Assembly: GCA_026004795.1 (NCBI GenBank)
Contig: BPJV01000002.1
Coordinates: 62,001 to 126,000 of the forward strand
Reading direction: 5' to 3'
DNA: 64,000 nt
Source: Pirellulaceae bacterium
GTDB lineage: Bacteria; Planctomycetota; Planctomycetia; Pirellulales; Pirellulaceae
Part shown: positions 8,750-17,846 of the stretch, one piece after another
Position numbering within the stretch: position 1 is the first letter of the stretch
How the letters are laid out: the number at the start of each line of letters is the position of its first letter
Notes under the pieces: model-generated
What the model was told of the DNA's origin: nothing
Databases searched by the model: none
Seen by the model: the letters and a program-made list of their open reading frames with translations, nothing else
Made by a program: the position numbers and the translations under genes

Positions 8750-9787
8750 ATGGATCAGCATTGGGTATTTGACGATGTCGCCGAGGTGGATCGTCAGACG
8801 GCTCGAAATCGCTGGGACGAAAAGGCACGTCCTATACTCAAATTGTTGCGCAGTTATGAGCCGGATAAGCTGAGCCTGCGGTTGACGCTGTCGCACATCG
8901 AGCGTGGGAACCAATGGCAGTTGCGAGCCGTGTTGTTGCTGCCGACTGGCACGTTGGTGGCCGAATCGACCAAAAAGTCGCTTGAGGAAGCGATCGACGA
9001 CGTAGCGGCGACGTTGCGTCGGGAGGTGAAAAAACACAAGGAGTTGGTGCGGCGGGATTATATCGTCCGACGCCGGATAGATCGCCGCGCCAATCTGTCG
9101 GCTGCGGGAAGTTACTTGGATGCCGATGTGGAGCATCGCCGCCGCGAAGCATTCTTCCGCCTGTTGAAACCCATGATCAGTGATTTGAAAAAGGAGGTGG
9201 GTCGACAGTTGCGATTTCTGCGCGATGAGGGATTGCTGCGGGAGCATGGTTTGACGGCCGACGATGTGATCGACGATGTACTGGTGGCGGCGTGGGAGCA
9301 GTATAGCGAACGCCCGAAGAAGATCGATCTTCATCTATGGCTGGCTCAATTGGCCCAGCAGCGCTTGCGCAGGGCGTGTCACGAACCGGTCGAGGAGGTT
9401 TTAAGCGAAGCTGTCGAGCCGAAGCCGATCGACGAACCGCTAACTCCCGAAGAGGACGTTGACGAACCAGACTATTGGTTGGAGCGGTTCGAAACGTCCT
9501 ACTTCGAGTCGGCGTTAGAGGATTTTCTCGTGGATCCTGAATCGGCCCAGTGGTGGGAGAATTTGAGCGAAGAGGAGCGCCAGTCCCGGTTCCAAAAGGC
9601 GCTCGCCGCGCTGCCTGAAGAACAACGCGACGCCATTTGGCTGTCGATCATCGCTGGGTATGACCTCGACGAGGTGGCCGTCATTGTCGGTGAAGATCCG
9701 GGCAAGCTGAAGAGCCTGATCGAAGAGGCGACGCAGACGTTGCGGCAGCGAATCCAAGCCGAAGCGTCCACTCCGGTGGGCGGCTGA
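8750..9787 (+). CDS. Fusion of hibernation-factor-like domain and sigma-factor-like regions
   Basis: The ATG follows AGGAGG with good spacing. Residues about 35-105 look like the HPF/RaiA (sigma-54 modulation) fold: LSLRLTLSHIERGNQWQLRAVL, a second strand LPTGTLVAES, then a long basic helix ending in LRREVKKHKELVRRDY. Residues about 125-215 resemble sigma-70 region 2 (FFRLLKPMISDLKKEV to LTADDVIDDVLVAAWEQY and HLWLAQLAQQRLRR). Residues about 285-335 resemble region 4 (ALAALPEEQRDAIWLSIIAGYDLDEVAVIVGE, a helix-turn-helix). An acidic linker joins regions 2 and 4. It could connect ribosome hibernation with transcription. Which half still works, and whether it binds RNA polymerase, is unknown. 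Confidence 0.65.
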   Translation: MDQHWVFDDVAEVDRQTARNRWDEKARPILKLLRSYEPDKLSLRLTLSHIERGNQWQLRAVLLLPTGTLVAESTKKSLEEAIDDVAATLRREVKKHKELVRRDYIVRRRIDRRANLSAAGSYLDADVEHRRREAFFRLLKPMISDLKKEVGRQLRFLRDEGLLREHGLTADDVIDDVLVAAWEQYSERPKKIDLHLWLAQLAQQRLRRACHEPVEEVLSEAVEPKPIDEPLTPEEDVDEPDYWLERFETSYFESALEDFLVDPESAQWWENLSEEERQSRFQKALAALPEEQRDAIWLSIIAGYDLDEVAVIVGEDPGKLKSLIEEATQTLRQRIQAEASTPVGG

Positions 9788-9827
9788 CCGACACGACACT
9801 GGCCAACCGCGACAAACCAACGACCTA

Positions 9828-9854
9828 CCAATCCTGGTGTAAAGCCAGGATTGG
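9828..9854. terminator. Bidirectional terminator hairpin between convergent genes
   Basis: A perfect 10-base stem, CCAATCCTGG and CCAGGATTGG, encloses a 7-base loop. It lies between the stop of the plus-strand fusion gene at 9787 and the stop of the minus-strand gene at 9861, where a shared terminator is expected. No long T-tract follows on either strand. Confidence 0.6.
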
Positions 9855-9860
9855 CCGTCT

Positions 9861-10952
9861 CTAGCAAACCGCTCTTGTCGCAGTCACGGTCCCATCGACT
9901 TCGTCGATCGGAGAATCCTGGAAGGCAGCCGCCGACGGTGGTCGCATCAGCACGATGACCAAGGCCACGACCAGCACGATTGTGAGGATACTCAGGCTGA
10001 TCAAGAGGATCCAATAATTCCTTCGACGCCGTCGACGGCGTTCGATCCTAGCCAGTTCCGCTCGACCGGTTGGCGATGCAGAGGCCAGCGCGTCGTGACT
10101 CCCCGCCGACAAGTTGCCGGCTGACAGGTTGGGGATCGACGCAGCGTCGTTCAACTCGTCAGTGGCAGCCGCGGGCGCTCGCCGCACGTCCCTAGATTTC
10201 GTACCGCTGAAGTTTGGCGGGTCACCCTCTGGCGGTGGCGAAGCCGCGTTCTCCTGGCGGAGCGGCCGAGGTGCCGATACTGGTGGCGGCATGGGCGGGG
10301 AAGTGGGAGGTGGCGGAGGTGGAGTCACCGGTGAAAAGCGTTCCGGAAATACCTCACTGGCCACGCGCCAGTGGGACCAATCGCTGCGCCAGACCAGCGC
10401 CTCCGCATCGATCCGCTGTTCGTTCAACCACTGTTCGAACACGGGGACGTCAACCGGACCATACTGTCCACCTGCCGACGGTCGCACGTACCACACCACG
10501 GCGTGTCCCAATTCGAGCTGGCCCGGCGCCCCAGCACGCTTGGCTTCCGATGCCACCGGCGGTGGGGGGGAGGGGGATGGGGTGGGATGCCGTGGCTCCT
10601 CCGAACGCGACGCATCGGCAAGTTCCGAGGCCGAGGGGAGCGGAGGAGAGTTGGAGCTTGCGTCTGTCACTTGCCGTGGCCGCCCGCTAGCTTGCGGCGA
10701 TCGATCGCCGCGGCCGTCGGCAGAAGAGGCGACGCGTCCCTGCGCACGATCGTCTGCCGCCTTGTCGGCACTGTTGGCCTGCTTGTTCGAGGAAGCTGGC
10801 AGAGGTGCATCGGCCTCCAACGAGTAGTCGGCATTGGCCAACGGGACACGAAAGCGGCCGCGGCAATGGGGACAGCGGCCCCGTCGTCCTGCTTGGAAAT
10901 CCTTGACCTTGAGCTCTTTCTTACAGTGGTGACAGCGGAACTGAATCCCCAC
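9861..10952 (-). CDS. Zinc-ribbon and GYF-domain membrane protein
   Basis: GTG start with GGAG six bases upstream. Residues 6-35 form an MJ0042-like zinc ribbon (CHHCKKELKV ... RGRCPHCRGRFRV). After a Ser/Pro-rich linker, residues about 152-203 match a GYF_2-type domain: WYVRPSAGGQYGPV, then a helix and DAEALVWRSDWSHWRVASEV. GYF domains bind proline-rich peptides; the flanking PPPPPPTSPPMPPP could be an internal ligand. A basic RRRRRR stop-transfer run is followed by one transmembrane helix near residue 315, leaving a short outside tail. This domain set is common in planctomycetes, with unknown role. It shares a strand with the cytochrome-like gene upstream. Confidence 0.75.
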   Translation of the reverse strand: MGIQFRCHHCKKELKVKDFQAGRRGRCPHCRGRFRVPLANADYSLEADAPLPASSNKQANSADKAADDRAQGRVASSADGRGDRSPQASGRPRQVTDASSNSPPLPSASELADASRSEEPRHPTPSPSPPPPVASEAKRAGAPGQLELGHAVVWYVRPSAGGQYGPVDVPVFEQWLNEQRIDAEALVWRSDWSHWRVASEVFPERFSPVTPPPPPPTSPPMPPPVSAPRPLRQENAASPPPEGDPPNFSGTKSRDVRRAPAAATDELNDAASIPNLSAGNLSAGSHDALASASPTGRAELARIERRRRRRRNYWILLISLSILTIVLVVALVIVLMRPPSAAAFQDSPIDEVDGTVTATRAVC

Positions 10953-11018
10953 AAGATTCTCCGATCAGGTTCAATACGTTGTACTGACAGTGGCGGCGTG
11001 GAAATCGACGGCAAGGTA

Positions 11019-12038
11019 TTAACGGAAGTTTTCGTGGCAGCTGCTGCAAGACTGGCCGATCGCCGCCGCCTCGATGCGCGCCTGTTCGGCGTTGCCAATA
11101 TCGACAGCCAACCTCACCTGGCGGGCATGTTCGATCATCTCCTCGGTGAACTGCTGATAGTCCGCGTCCGTTGCATCGGGCATATCCTCGGCCAACAGGA
11201 TGCGTCCTAGAACGGCCACCAATTCGGCGTATCGTCGGACGGCATCCGCATTCGCTGTGAAGGACGCTTCGTTGGCCACCAATTTGGACAGTTCTTGCTG
11301 ATAGGCCCACTCCAACAATTGCATGACAGGCACGCGATCGATCAGATTGGACCAATCGGTTTCTCCTTCCGCGTTTCCCACGAGACTAGAGCCACGAATC
11401 AAATCATCAAGGTCCTGCAGACGCTCTTTCGCTTCCCGGTAGGTCTGGATGGAGCCCACTTTGGTGTTGGCTGCTGCTCGTGTAAGCCGTTGCCGTGCGA
11501 GGGCGGCATCAGCCTTCCAGCGCACCTCCCCCGGATAGTGCTCGATGATCGCAAAGAGCAGGGCTAACAGACTGAATTCACGTCGTGCTACCTGGAATCC
11601 ACCTCCAGAAAATGCCGCCGGCGTAGTGATCTCTCGATCCAATCGCAGTTTGGTCTCCTTGACCAAGTCTTCCAACACGACCGGTTCAATCAGCTTCTTC
11701 CAACCGAAGGGGTCCTCATTCCCTGTTGGCTCGCCGCCGTCTGGACTGCTGCTCGGCTCTCCTGCACCAGGTGCGATGGCCATTTGCCGAGCCTGTTCGG
11801 TCGGTAGCTCCCCGCGTAGCTGTTCGGCCACATCGGCATAGAAAATCCCCTGAAAACGGGAGGCGTCAAACTGTGGAGGCCGGATCCGTATCGGTGTGGA
11901 TTGCCCGTAGACGGCCGCGCAGTTGGAGGTGGCGGTCATTACGAAGTACACCAGCACGGCAAGCATGGGGCGCCGGCAAGAGAACAGGGGACATCCGGCC
12001 CGATCCACCTGGGCACCGATACAAAATTGCAACGTCAT
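11019..12038 (-). CDS. Exported protein with C-terminal heme c motif
   Basis: I place the start at the ATG at 12038, preceded by AAAGG, which gives a 339-residue protein opening with an Arg-containing region and the hydrophobic segment MLAVLVYFVMTATSNCAAV, a signal peptide probably cleaved after VYGQ. The mature part is mainly helical and acidic. It ends in CSSCHENFR, a CxxCH heme-binding motif only a few residues from the C-terminus, as in cytochrome c' (class II) proteins; the preceding helix has the matching pattern. The first 30 residues of the longest frame (start 12128) look non-coding. Likely a periplasmic electron carrier or ligand-binding heme protein. Family assignment is tentative. 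Confidence 0.65.
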   Translation of the reverse strand: MTLQFCIGAQVDRAGCPLFSCRRPMLAVLVYFVMTATSNCAAVYGQSTPIRIRPPQFDASRFQGIFYADVAEQLRGELPTEQARQMAIAPGAGEPSSSPDGGEPTGNEDPFGWKKLIEPVVLEDLVKETKLRLDREITTPAAFSGGGFQVARREFSLLALLFAIIEHYPGEVRWKADAALARQRLTRAAANTKVGSIQTYREAKERLQDLDDLIRGSSLVGNAEGETDWSNLIDRVPVMQLLEWAYQQELSKLVANEASFTANADAVRRYAELVAVLGRILLAEDMPDATDADYQQFTEEMIEHARQVRLAVDIGNAEQARIEAAAIGQSCSSCHENFR

Positions 12039-12385
12039 CGTGGACTGACCTTTCGGATTACTTGCGCTGGACACTACCGCTTCTATTCTAAACAGATCGG
12101 TAGACGTTGCGATTGGTAGATTCGTCAACTTCGGCGGCTGATCGTCACTCGGCGAGAGGAAAGGGGCAGGAAAGCTGTTTCAATTAGCGAAGATTGGACG
12201 ACCAGTCAAAGGTTATGGAGCATCACCATGGAAGGTGTCAGGCGACCATCGTGCCGGGCACGGTGGACACGTCGATGCTGGAAGCAGACAGTCGGCTGAG
12301 CCGGGGAGAGCCTTTCCCCCTGTTTAGCCCCCGATTCGGAACCGTTTGAACAACCCGTTCTGTATTTTTGGGGAGTCGCAACGCG

Positions 12386-13057
12386 ATGGTGGTAGGTCCT
12401 CCTCCTTATTTGCTTTTCATATCGGCGCGCCTGTTGGATGCCAATGGGGATGAAGAGGGGGCTTCCCCCGCAGGCGGTTGGTGGCATTTCTCGCTGCAAC
12501 GCTTGGACAAGCCGGAGCATCTGGAAGCGGAAGAAGTGGAAGAGCTGAACAACCTTGATCGCCTGTCGTTGTTGGCCGTCGTCCGCGGCTTGGAAGCGCT
12601 CGACCAGCCGGCGACGGTCACGTTGGTGACGGCCAGCCGCTATGTGTTGCGCGGTATGCGTTATGGATTGAGCAGTTGGCGCGAGCGCAACTACATGTGG
12701 GAGCGATTCGGCGAGCTGATTCCGATCCGCAACGCGGATTTGTGGCAGCGCATTGACCACGCCCTGCAGTACCACGTGGTAACCTGTCGTGGTCTACCGG
12801 CGGGCATGGTGGATGGCTCCCCGCGACGACGCTACCGACGCTCCCACTCCACGGGGGCGCCCCCCCCTTCTGCAGTCCCGCGAGCGTTCGACCGCATCGA
12901 CAGCGTGCCCGTGCGAACGGCTCGCTCATCGGCATGTCCGCGACCGCATTTCTCCCGGCGGCGGTCGCCTTCTTCTCCACCCTTGTTGAGGCAAGACGGC
13001 CGCATCACTCCGCCGGTCCGTGCTGCCTCGGGTACCACGGCGCTGGTGCCCAGCTGA
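12386..13057 (+). CDS. RNase H-fold protein lacking catalytic acids
   Basis: The ATG at 12386 has GGGGAG ten bases upstream. Residues 1-115 align with ribonuclease HI in order: first strand LLFISARLL, strand GGWWHFSLQRL, helix LNNLDRLSLLAVVRGLEAL, strand VTLVTASRYVLRGM, the segment SSWRERNYMWERFG and ADLWQRIDHALQYH. In active RNase HI these places hold Asp (YTDGS), Glu (NNRxEL) and Asp (TDSxYV); here they are Ser/Ala, Ser and Ala. The enzyme is therefore probably inactive and may bind nucleic acid or act as scaffold. After residue 125 the chain becomes an Arg/Pro/Ser-rich tail of about 95 residues with no fold signal. Confidence 0.7.
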   Translation: MVVGPPPYLLFISARLLDANGDEEGASPAGGWWHFSLQRLDKPEHLEAEEVEELNNLDRLSLLAVVRGLEALDQPATVTLVTASRYVLRGMRYGLSSWRERNYMWERFGELIPIRNADLWQRIDHALQYHVVTCRGLPAGMVDGSPRRRYRRSHSTGAPPPSAVPRAFDRIDSVPVRTARSSACPRPHFSRRRSPSSPPLLRQDGRITPPVRAASGTTALVPS

Positions 13058-13139
13058 CCCCACCGGAAAATTGAGCGACGCTTCCCCAGCACCGGTTGGC
13101 GAACACCAGCTGGAGGCGCGCATTTAGTAGGCACCTTGG

Positions 13140-15392
13140 TTGAAAAAAATCATCATCTTCTGGCAAATGGGAGTTGCAGGCGTGCGAACGCAAATATCGT
13201 TGCATGGAATATCGCAGCTGGTGGAAGGCAAACTGACCGATCCAGCGACGCTTCTTGGCCCGCACCGAATCTGTTGGGAAGGTCGGGAAGTAGCTTCGAT
13301 ACGAGCCTACCTCCCCGGCTCGCAGCGGGTGTGGGTCATCGATGATCAACATCGGTGTTTACGCCCGATGCGCAAGATTCACCCGGCGGGGTTTTATGAA
13401 GCCATCTGCCCAGTAGAATCTACCCGACGGTACCGTTTTCGAATCGCCAAAGAGAATGGTGACATTCAAGAAATGCAAGACCCATACAACGCTCCACCGC
13501 TGCTTTCCGATTTCGATCTTTACCTGTTTGGTGAAGGGCGTCATTGGCGCATTTACGATAAACTAGGAGCCCATCTGCGCGAGGTGGATGGAGTGACCGG
13601 CGTCAATTTTGCGGTGTGGGCCCCCAATGCCGAGTCGGTAGAGGTAATCGGCGATTTCAACGGTTGGGATGGCTCGCAGCACCCAATGCGCAAGCACATT
13701 CCCTCGGGAGTCTGGGAGTTGTTCATCCCTGATGTCCAGCCGGGGCAAAAATACAAGTACCGCGTCCGCAAATGGGGCGGACAGGTCGTCGACAAGACCG
13801 ATCCCTATGGCTTCTTTTCTGAAGTGCCACCGCGAACTGCTTCGGTGGTGACGCACTTGGATAACTATCAGTGGCAAGACGCCGCATGGCTGGAGCAGCG
13901 TAACAGCCGTGATCCGCTGAGCAGTCCGATGAACGTTTACGAAGTACATCTGGGTAGCTGGAAACGCGATCCGGACGGGCATCACGGATGGATGAATTAT
14001 CGCAATGCGGCCCACGAACTTGTCGCCTATTGCCAGAAGATGGGGTTCACCCATATCGAGTTGTTGCCCATCTCCGAGCATCCTTTTACCGGTTCATGGG
14101 GATATCAAACCGTCGGATACTATGCGGTGACCAGCCGCTACGGTTCTCCGGAAGACTTCATGTATTTCGTCGATTATTGCCACCAGCATGGCATCGGCGT
14201 CATCATCGATTGGGTACCGGCTCACTTTCCCAAAGATGATCATGGCCTGCGTCAATTCGATGGCACCGCGCTGTACGAACATGCCGACCCGCGCCAGGGC
14301 GAGCACCCCGATTGGGGAACGATGATTTTCAACTACGGTCGCAATGAAGTGCGCAACTTCTTGGTCGCCAATGCGCTCTTCTGGTTCGACAAATACCACA
14401 TCGATGGTTTGCGCGTCGATGCCGTGGCCAGCATGCTGTACCTCGATTACAGTCGTAAAGACGGCGAGTGGATTCCCAACGCGTTTGGAGGCCGTGAGAA
14501 TCTCGACGCCATCCATATGCTCCGGGAATTCAATGAGCAAGCACACGCTCAATTCCCCGGCATCGTGACGGTGGCCGAGGAGTCGACCGCCTGGCCCGGA
14601 GTCAGCCGACCGACCTATACCGGTGGGCTCGGGTTTTCCATGAAATGGAACATGGGCTGGATGAACGACACGTTGCGCTACATGCGCCATGAGCCGATTC
14701 ACCGCAAGTACCACCATGACGAGCTGACCTTCAGCCTGATTTACGCATTCACGGAAAACTTCGTACTGCCGCTGTCGCACGACGAAGTGGTACACGGCAA
14801 AGGCTCGCTCATCAGCCAGATGGCTGGCGACCTGTGGCAAAAGTTCGCGAATCTACGGTTGCTGTATGGGTACATGTGGACCCATCCCGGCAAGAACCTG
14901 TTGTTCATGGGAAGCGAAATCGCTCAGTGGCGAGAATGGGACTATGACGCCGAGATCCAATGGGAATTGCTCGATTGGGATACCCATCAGGGAGTGCAGA
15001 AACTGGTAGCCGACTTGAATCGCCTTTCCCAAGAGGAACCTGCCCTGCATGAGGTCGATTTCGCAGGGGAAGGATTCGAATGGATCGATTGCATGAACCG
15101 CGACGACTGCGTCTTGGTTTACCTGCGTAAAGGGCGCCGTGCCGAAGACTTCCTTGTCATCGGATGCAATTTCACGCCCGTGGTGCGTCACAACTATCGC
15201 ATCGGCGTCCCCCGGTCAGGCGTATACCGCGAAGTGCTCAACTCCGATGCAACTATTTATGCCGGCAGTGGCGTGTGCAACACGGAGCCCATCACGGCGA
15301 CCAACGTGGAACATCACGGGCGTCCGGCCTCGTTCGAGGTGACATTACCACCGTTAGGCGTCACCATCCTCAAGCCAGATCGGCTGGACTGA
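13140..15392 (+). CDS. glgB: 1,4-alpha-glucan branching enzyme
   Basis: The 750-residue protein makes alpha-1,6 branches in glycogen. It has two N-terminal beta-sandwich (CBM48-like) regions, about 20-115 and 125-230 ([23 protein letters not shown]). These are followed by the GH13 barrel with [18 protein letters not shown] near residue 422 (nucleophile Asp), [11 protein letters not shown] near 477 (acid/base Glu) and [12 protein letters not shown] near 545, and a C-terminal all-beta domain. The frame opens at a TTG without a good ribosome site, so the exact start is open; a GTG shortly after is possible. No other glycogen gene is beside it. The downstream neighbour is convergent. Confidence 0.95.
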   Translation: MKKIIIFWQMGVAGVRTQISLHGISQLVEGKLTDPATLLGPHRICWEGREVASIRAYLPGSQRVWVIDDQHRCLRPMRKIHPAGFYEAICPVESTRRYRFRIAKENGDIQEMQDPYNAPPLLSDFDLYLFGEGRHWRIYDKLGAHLREVDGVTGVNFAVWAPNAESVEVIGDFNGWDGSQHPMRKHIPSGVWELFIPDVQPGQKYKYRVRKWGGQVVDKTDPYGFFSEVPPRTASVVTHLDNYQWQDAAWLEQRNSRDPLSSPMNVYEVHLGSWKRDPDGHHGWMNYRNAAHELVAYCQKMGFTHIELLPISEHPFTGSWGYQTVGYYAVTSRYGSPEDFMYFVDYCHQHGIGVIIDWVPAHFPKDDHGLRQFDGTALYEHADPRQGEHPDWGTMIFNYGRNEVRNFLVANALFWFDKYHIDGLRVDAVASMLYLDYSRKDGEWIPNAFGGRENLDAIHMLREFNEQAHAQFPGIVTVAEESTAWPGVSRPTYTGGLGFSMKWNMGWMNDTLRYMRHEPIHRKYHHDELTFSLIYAFTENFVLPLSHDEVVHGKGSLISQMAGDLWQKFANLRLLYGYMWTHPGKNLLFMGSEIAQWREWDYDAEIQWELLDWDTHQGVQKLVADLNRLSQEEPALHEVDFAGEGFEWIDCMNRDDCVLVYLRKGRRAEDFLVIGCNFTPVVRHNYRIGVPRSGVYREVLNSDATIYAGSGVCNTEPITATNVEHHGRPASFEVTLPPLGVTILKPDRLD

Positions 15393-15421
15393 CCTCTCCC
15401 GCCTGCACGTCAAGCCTCTGC

Positions 15422-15441
15422 GAGGGGGCGAGTCCCCCCTC
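15422..15441. terminator. Hairpin between convergent glgB and phosphodiesterase gene
   Basis: GAGGGGG and CCCCCTC pair as a 7-base stem around a 6-base loop, 30 bases after the glgB stop and 12 bases from the stop of the minus-strand gene. No T-tract is evident. Confidence 0.45.
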
Positions 15442-15453
15442 CGCGGGCGACGG

Positions 15454-16728
15454 CTAGTCGAGTAGCTGGTGGACGTAGTCCGGGAAATCTACCATGTTGT
15501 CCGGTGGGGCGGGCCCGATGATGACCGGCCCGTCGACCGCCGCGGGATGAAGACCATGGCTGCCTCGGACTAACTGAGGTTCCAATGGAATCACGTCCAT
15601 ACGGTAGCGAAAACCGAGCTTTTTCTGGGCCACACGTATGGCAGCCCGTAGTTTCGAGGTGAGGAAGAGCTCGCAGGGATCGTATCCTGGTTTTCGGTGA
15701 ATGTCCACGCATCTGGCGAAATCGGGGGCGCGACGGTCATCCAGCCAGTAATAATAGACGAACCAGGCGTTGGGTTCGGCCAAAGCTATCAATTCGCCGC
15801 TGCGGACGTGATCCAAATGCAGCTCACCGGGCTCCACCACCGCCGCAACTCCTGGCAATTGTTCCACCAATTGTCGGACTTGGGGCAGAAGGGTCCGATC
15901 CTGCACATACACGTGCGCTACCTGGTGATCGGCCACTGCAAACGCCCGACTGTCCAACGGCATCAGCATCTCACCGAAAGGGCCGTCGCGCACTTCGAGC
16001 CAGCCTGCTTCCCGCAGCGCCCGGTTGATCAGAATCGGTTGATCGACGGGCACCAAACCATACTCGCTAACGACCACTACCTGCGCCTCGATTTGATCGG
16101 CCGCTTCGATCACCATCGCGGCACAGCGGTCAACCTCCAAGACGCGCGCCGGGTCTTGCTCCGCACACCGTTGGAAGTCATAGTCTAGGTGCGGGAGGTA
16201 CACCATTGTCAATTGCGGGCGGTGAGTGCGCATGACCAGCGCAGCGGCACGTGCTATCCATTCGCTGCTGGGCAACCCGGCGGCAGGTCCCCAAAAACTG
16301 AAGAACGGAAATGGCCCCAACTGTTCCTCCAGGGCGCAATCTGTCTTGTCCAGGATGGCGAAGACCTTACTGCCATCGCAACCATAATGCGGCTTGGGCG
16401 TAGCATACCACCGCACCGGCGCCCCTTGATTGAACCACCAGAACAACTTCGCCGTCTCATACCGTTGGTAAAACTTCTCGCCTTCGATCAGCCGGTTCGA
16501 CTGTTGCCAGAATCGTACTTCCCCCGTATCACGAAAATACCATCCATTACCCACGATTCCATGATCGCGAGGCATATTGCCGGTCAACATGGTCGCTTGC
16601 GAGCTGCACGTCACCGCAGGAATGGGGCTTTGCCAAGGCCTGACGTCTCCGACGCCGCGCAGATGGGGGGCGATCTCCGCCAACTTGGGCGTCAATCCCA
16701 CGACGTTGATAATGCACAGCCGTTTCAT
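15454..16728 (-). CDS. Type I phosphodiesterase / nucleotide pyrophosphatase-like protein
   Basis: A 424-residue member of the alkaline phosphatase superfamily. The N-terminal LCIINVVGLTPKL is the first metal-site strand. PAVTCSSQATMLTGNMPRDHGIVGNGW (residues 38-64) holds the nucleophile threonine and the conserved GN, and YLPHLDYDFQRC holds the next Asp pair. At the position where classic NPP enzymes have SDHG this protein has SEYG, so the second metal site is altered. HGLHPAAVDGPVIIGP near the C-terminus is conserved in the family. No signal peptide, so likely cytoplasmic. The substrate is unknown. Convergent with glgB, divergent from panC. Confidence 0.8.
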   Translation of the reverse strand: MKRLCIINVVGLTPKLAEIAPHLRGVGDVRPWQSPIPAVTCSSQATMLTGNMPRDHGIVGNGWYFRDTGEVRFWQQSNRLIEGEKFYQRYETAKLFWWFNQGAPVRWYATPKPHYGCDGSKVFAILDKTDCALEEQLGPFPFFSFWGPAAGLPSSEWIARAAALVMRTHRPQLTMVYLPHLDYDFQRCAEQDPARVLEVDRCAAMVIEAADQIEAQVVVVSEYGLVPVDQPILINRALREAGWLEVRDGPFGEMLMPLDSRAFAVADHQVAHVYVQDRTLLPQVRQLVEQLPGVAAVVEPGELHLDHVRSGELIALAEPNAWFVYYYWLDDRRAPDFARCVDIHRKPGYDPCELFLTSKLRAAIRVAQKKLGFRYRMDVIPLEPQLVRGSHGLHPAAVDGPVIIGPAPPDNMVDFPDYVHQLLD

Positions 16729-16943
16729 TGGTCATCCGTGTCGCGAAAAAAGCAGCAGCAAGAGCGACCAAAAGCGATGTCCGCTCACCACCCGGCCCCT
16801 GCTGCGAACCAACAGGAAGGATATCATTGCTCAACTGTAGTGATTGGCCTTGAATCCTTCCAGCACATCGACCAAAACGTTGCCTCGAAAAGCGGCCGAT
16901 TTTCCCGAACATGGACAACGAATAACTGCGGAGCTGATGGACC

Positions 16944-17810
16944 ATGAAGGTACTGCACTCTTGCCACGAGGCCTTCGCCCATGCCCACCACGTGCGCCTG
17001 GAGGGCCAGCGACTGGGATTCGTGCCGACTATGGGGGCGCTGCATGAAGGGCACCTTGCTTTGGTCCGTCGCAGTAAAGAAGAATGCGACGCGACGGCAG
17101 TCAGCATCTTCGTCAATCCCACACAGTTCGGGCCGGGAGAAGACTACCAGCAGTATCCGCGCACGCTCGAGCAGGACTGCCAAGGATTACGAGACCTAGG
17201 AGTGGATTTTGTTTTCGTTCCCACGGCCCAGGACCTCTATCCCGTGGGATTTTCAACGTATGTCCATCCGCCTCGGGTTGCCGAACCACTGGAAGGGAAG
17301 TTTCGTCCTGGTCATTTTCGGGGCGTGGCAACCGTGGTGCTCAAACTATTCCATATCATCCCGGCCACGGCCGCATATTTCGGTCGCAAGGACTACCAAC
17401 AGTTACTTGTCATTCGCCGCATGGTCGAGGATCTGAACGTTCCTATCCGTATTGTCGACTGTCCCACCGTACGTGAAGCGGATGGTTTGGCAATGAGTAG
17501 CCGCAATCGCTATCTGTCCCCGCAGCAACGACAGGCAGCCCTCTGCCTGTGGAAAGCGCTCAACGCGGCGCGGGAACGCCTGGCCTCGGGGGAGCGAGAG
17601 GGCGCAGCGCTGCAGCGGCATATGCTTGACGTTCTCTACGACCAGGGGGCGGATCGAGTCGATTATGCCGTCGTGGCAGATCCCGACACGCTGGAGCCGC
17701 TGCAGGAAGTCGATCGCACGGCCATCGCTCTGATCGCCGCCCATGTCGGCAAGACGCGCTTGATTGACAATCTGTTGCTCGAACCATCACCGCCCGATGA
17801 ACCGAACTGA
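16944..17810 (+). CDS. panC: Pantoate--beta-alanine ligase (pantothenate synthetase)
   Basis: A full-length 288-residue enzyme that joins pantoate and beta-alanine with ATP in coenzyme A synthesis. Motifs in order: FVPTMGALHEGHLALVRRS with the HxGH nucleotidylyl-transferase signature, VSIFVNPTQFGPGEDYQQYPR, FGRKDYQQL, and DGLAMSSRNRYLSP (the KMSKS-like ATP loop). The ATG is preceded by GGAG. No other pan gene is adjacent; the next gene is convergent with only 36 bases between stops. Confidence 0.96.
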   Translation: MKVLHSCHEAFAHAHHVRLEGQRLGFVPTMGALHEGHLALVRRSKEECDATAVSIFVNPTQFGPGEDYQQYPRTLEQDCQGLRDLGVDFVFVPTAQDLYPVGFSTYVHPPRVAEPLEGKFRPGHFRGVATVVLKLFHIIPATAAYFGRKDYQQLLVIRRMVEDLNVPIRIVDCPTVREADGLAMSSRNRYLSPQQRQAALCLWKALNAARERLASGEREGAALQRHMLDVLYDQGADRVDYAVVADPDTLEPLQEVDRTAIALIAAHVGKTRLIDNLLLEPSPPDEPN

Positions 17811-17846
17811 CCACCTGCGCCACACCGCACCGCACCGCTTACCGAA

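Noticed and set aside
8339-9334. Minus-strand open frame of 331 codons
   Set aside because: It overlaps the hibernation/sigma fusion gene that has AGGAGG and recognisable folds; no motif in the reverse reading.
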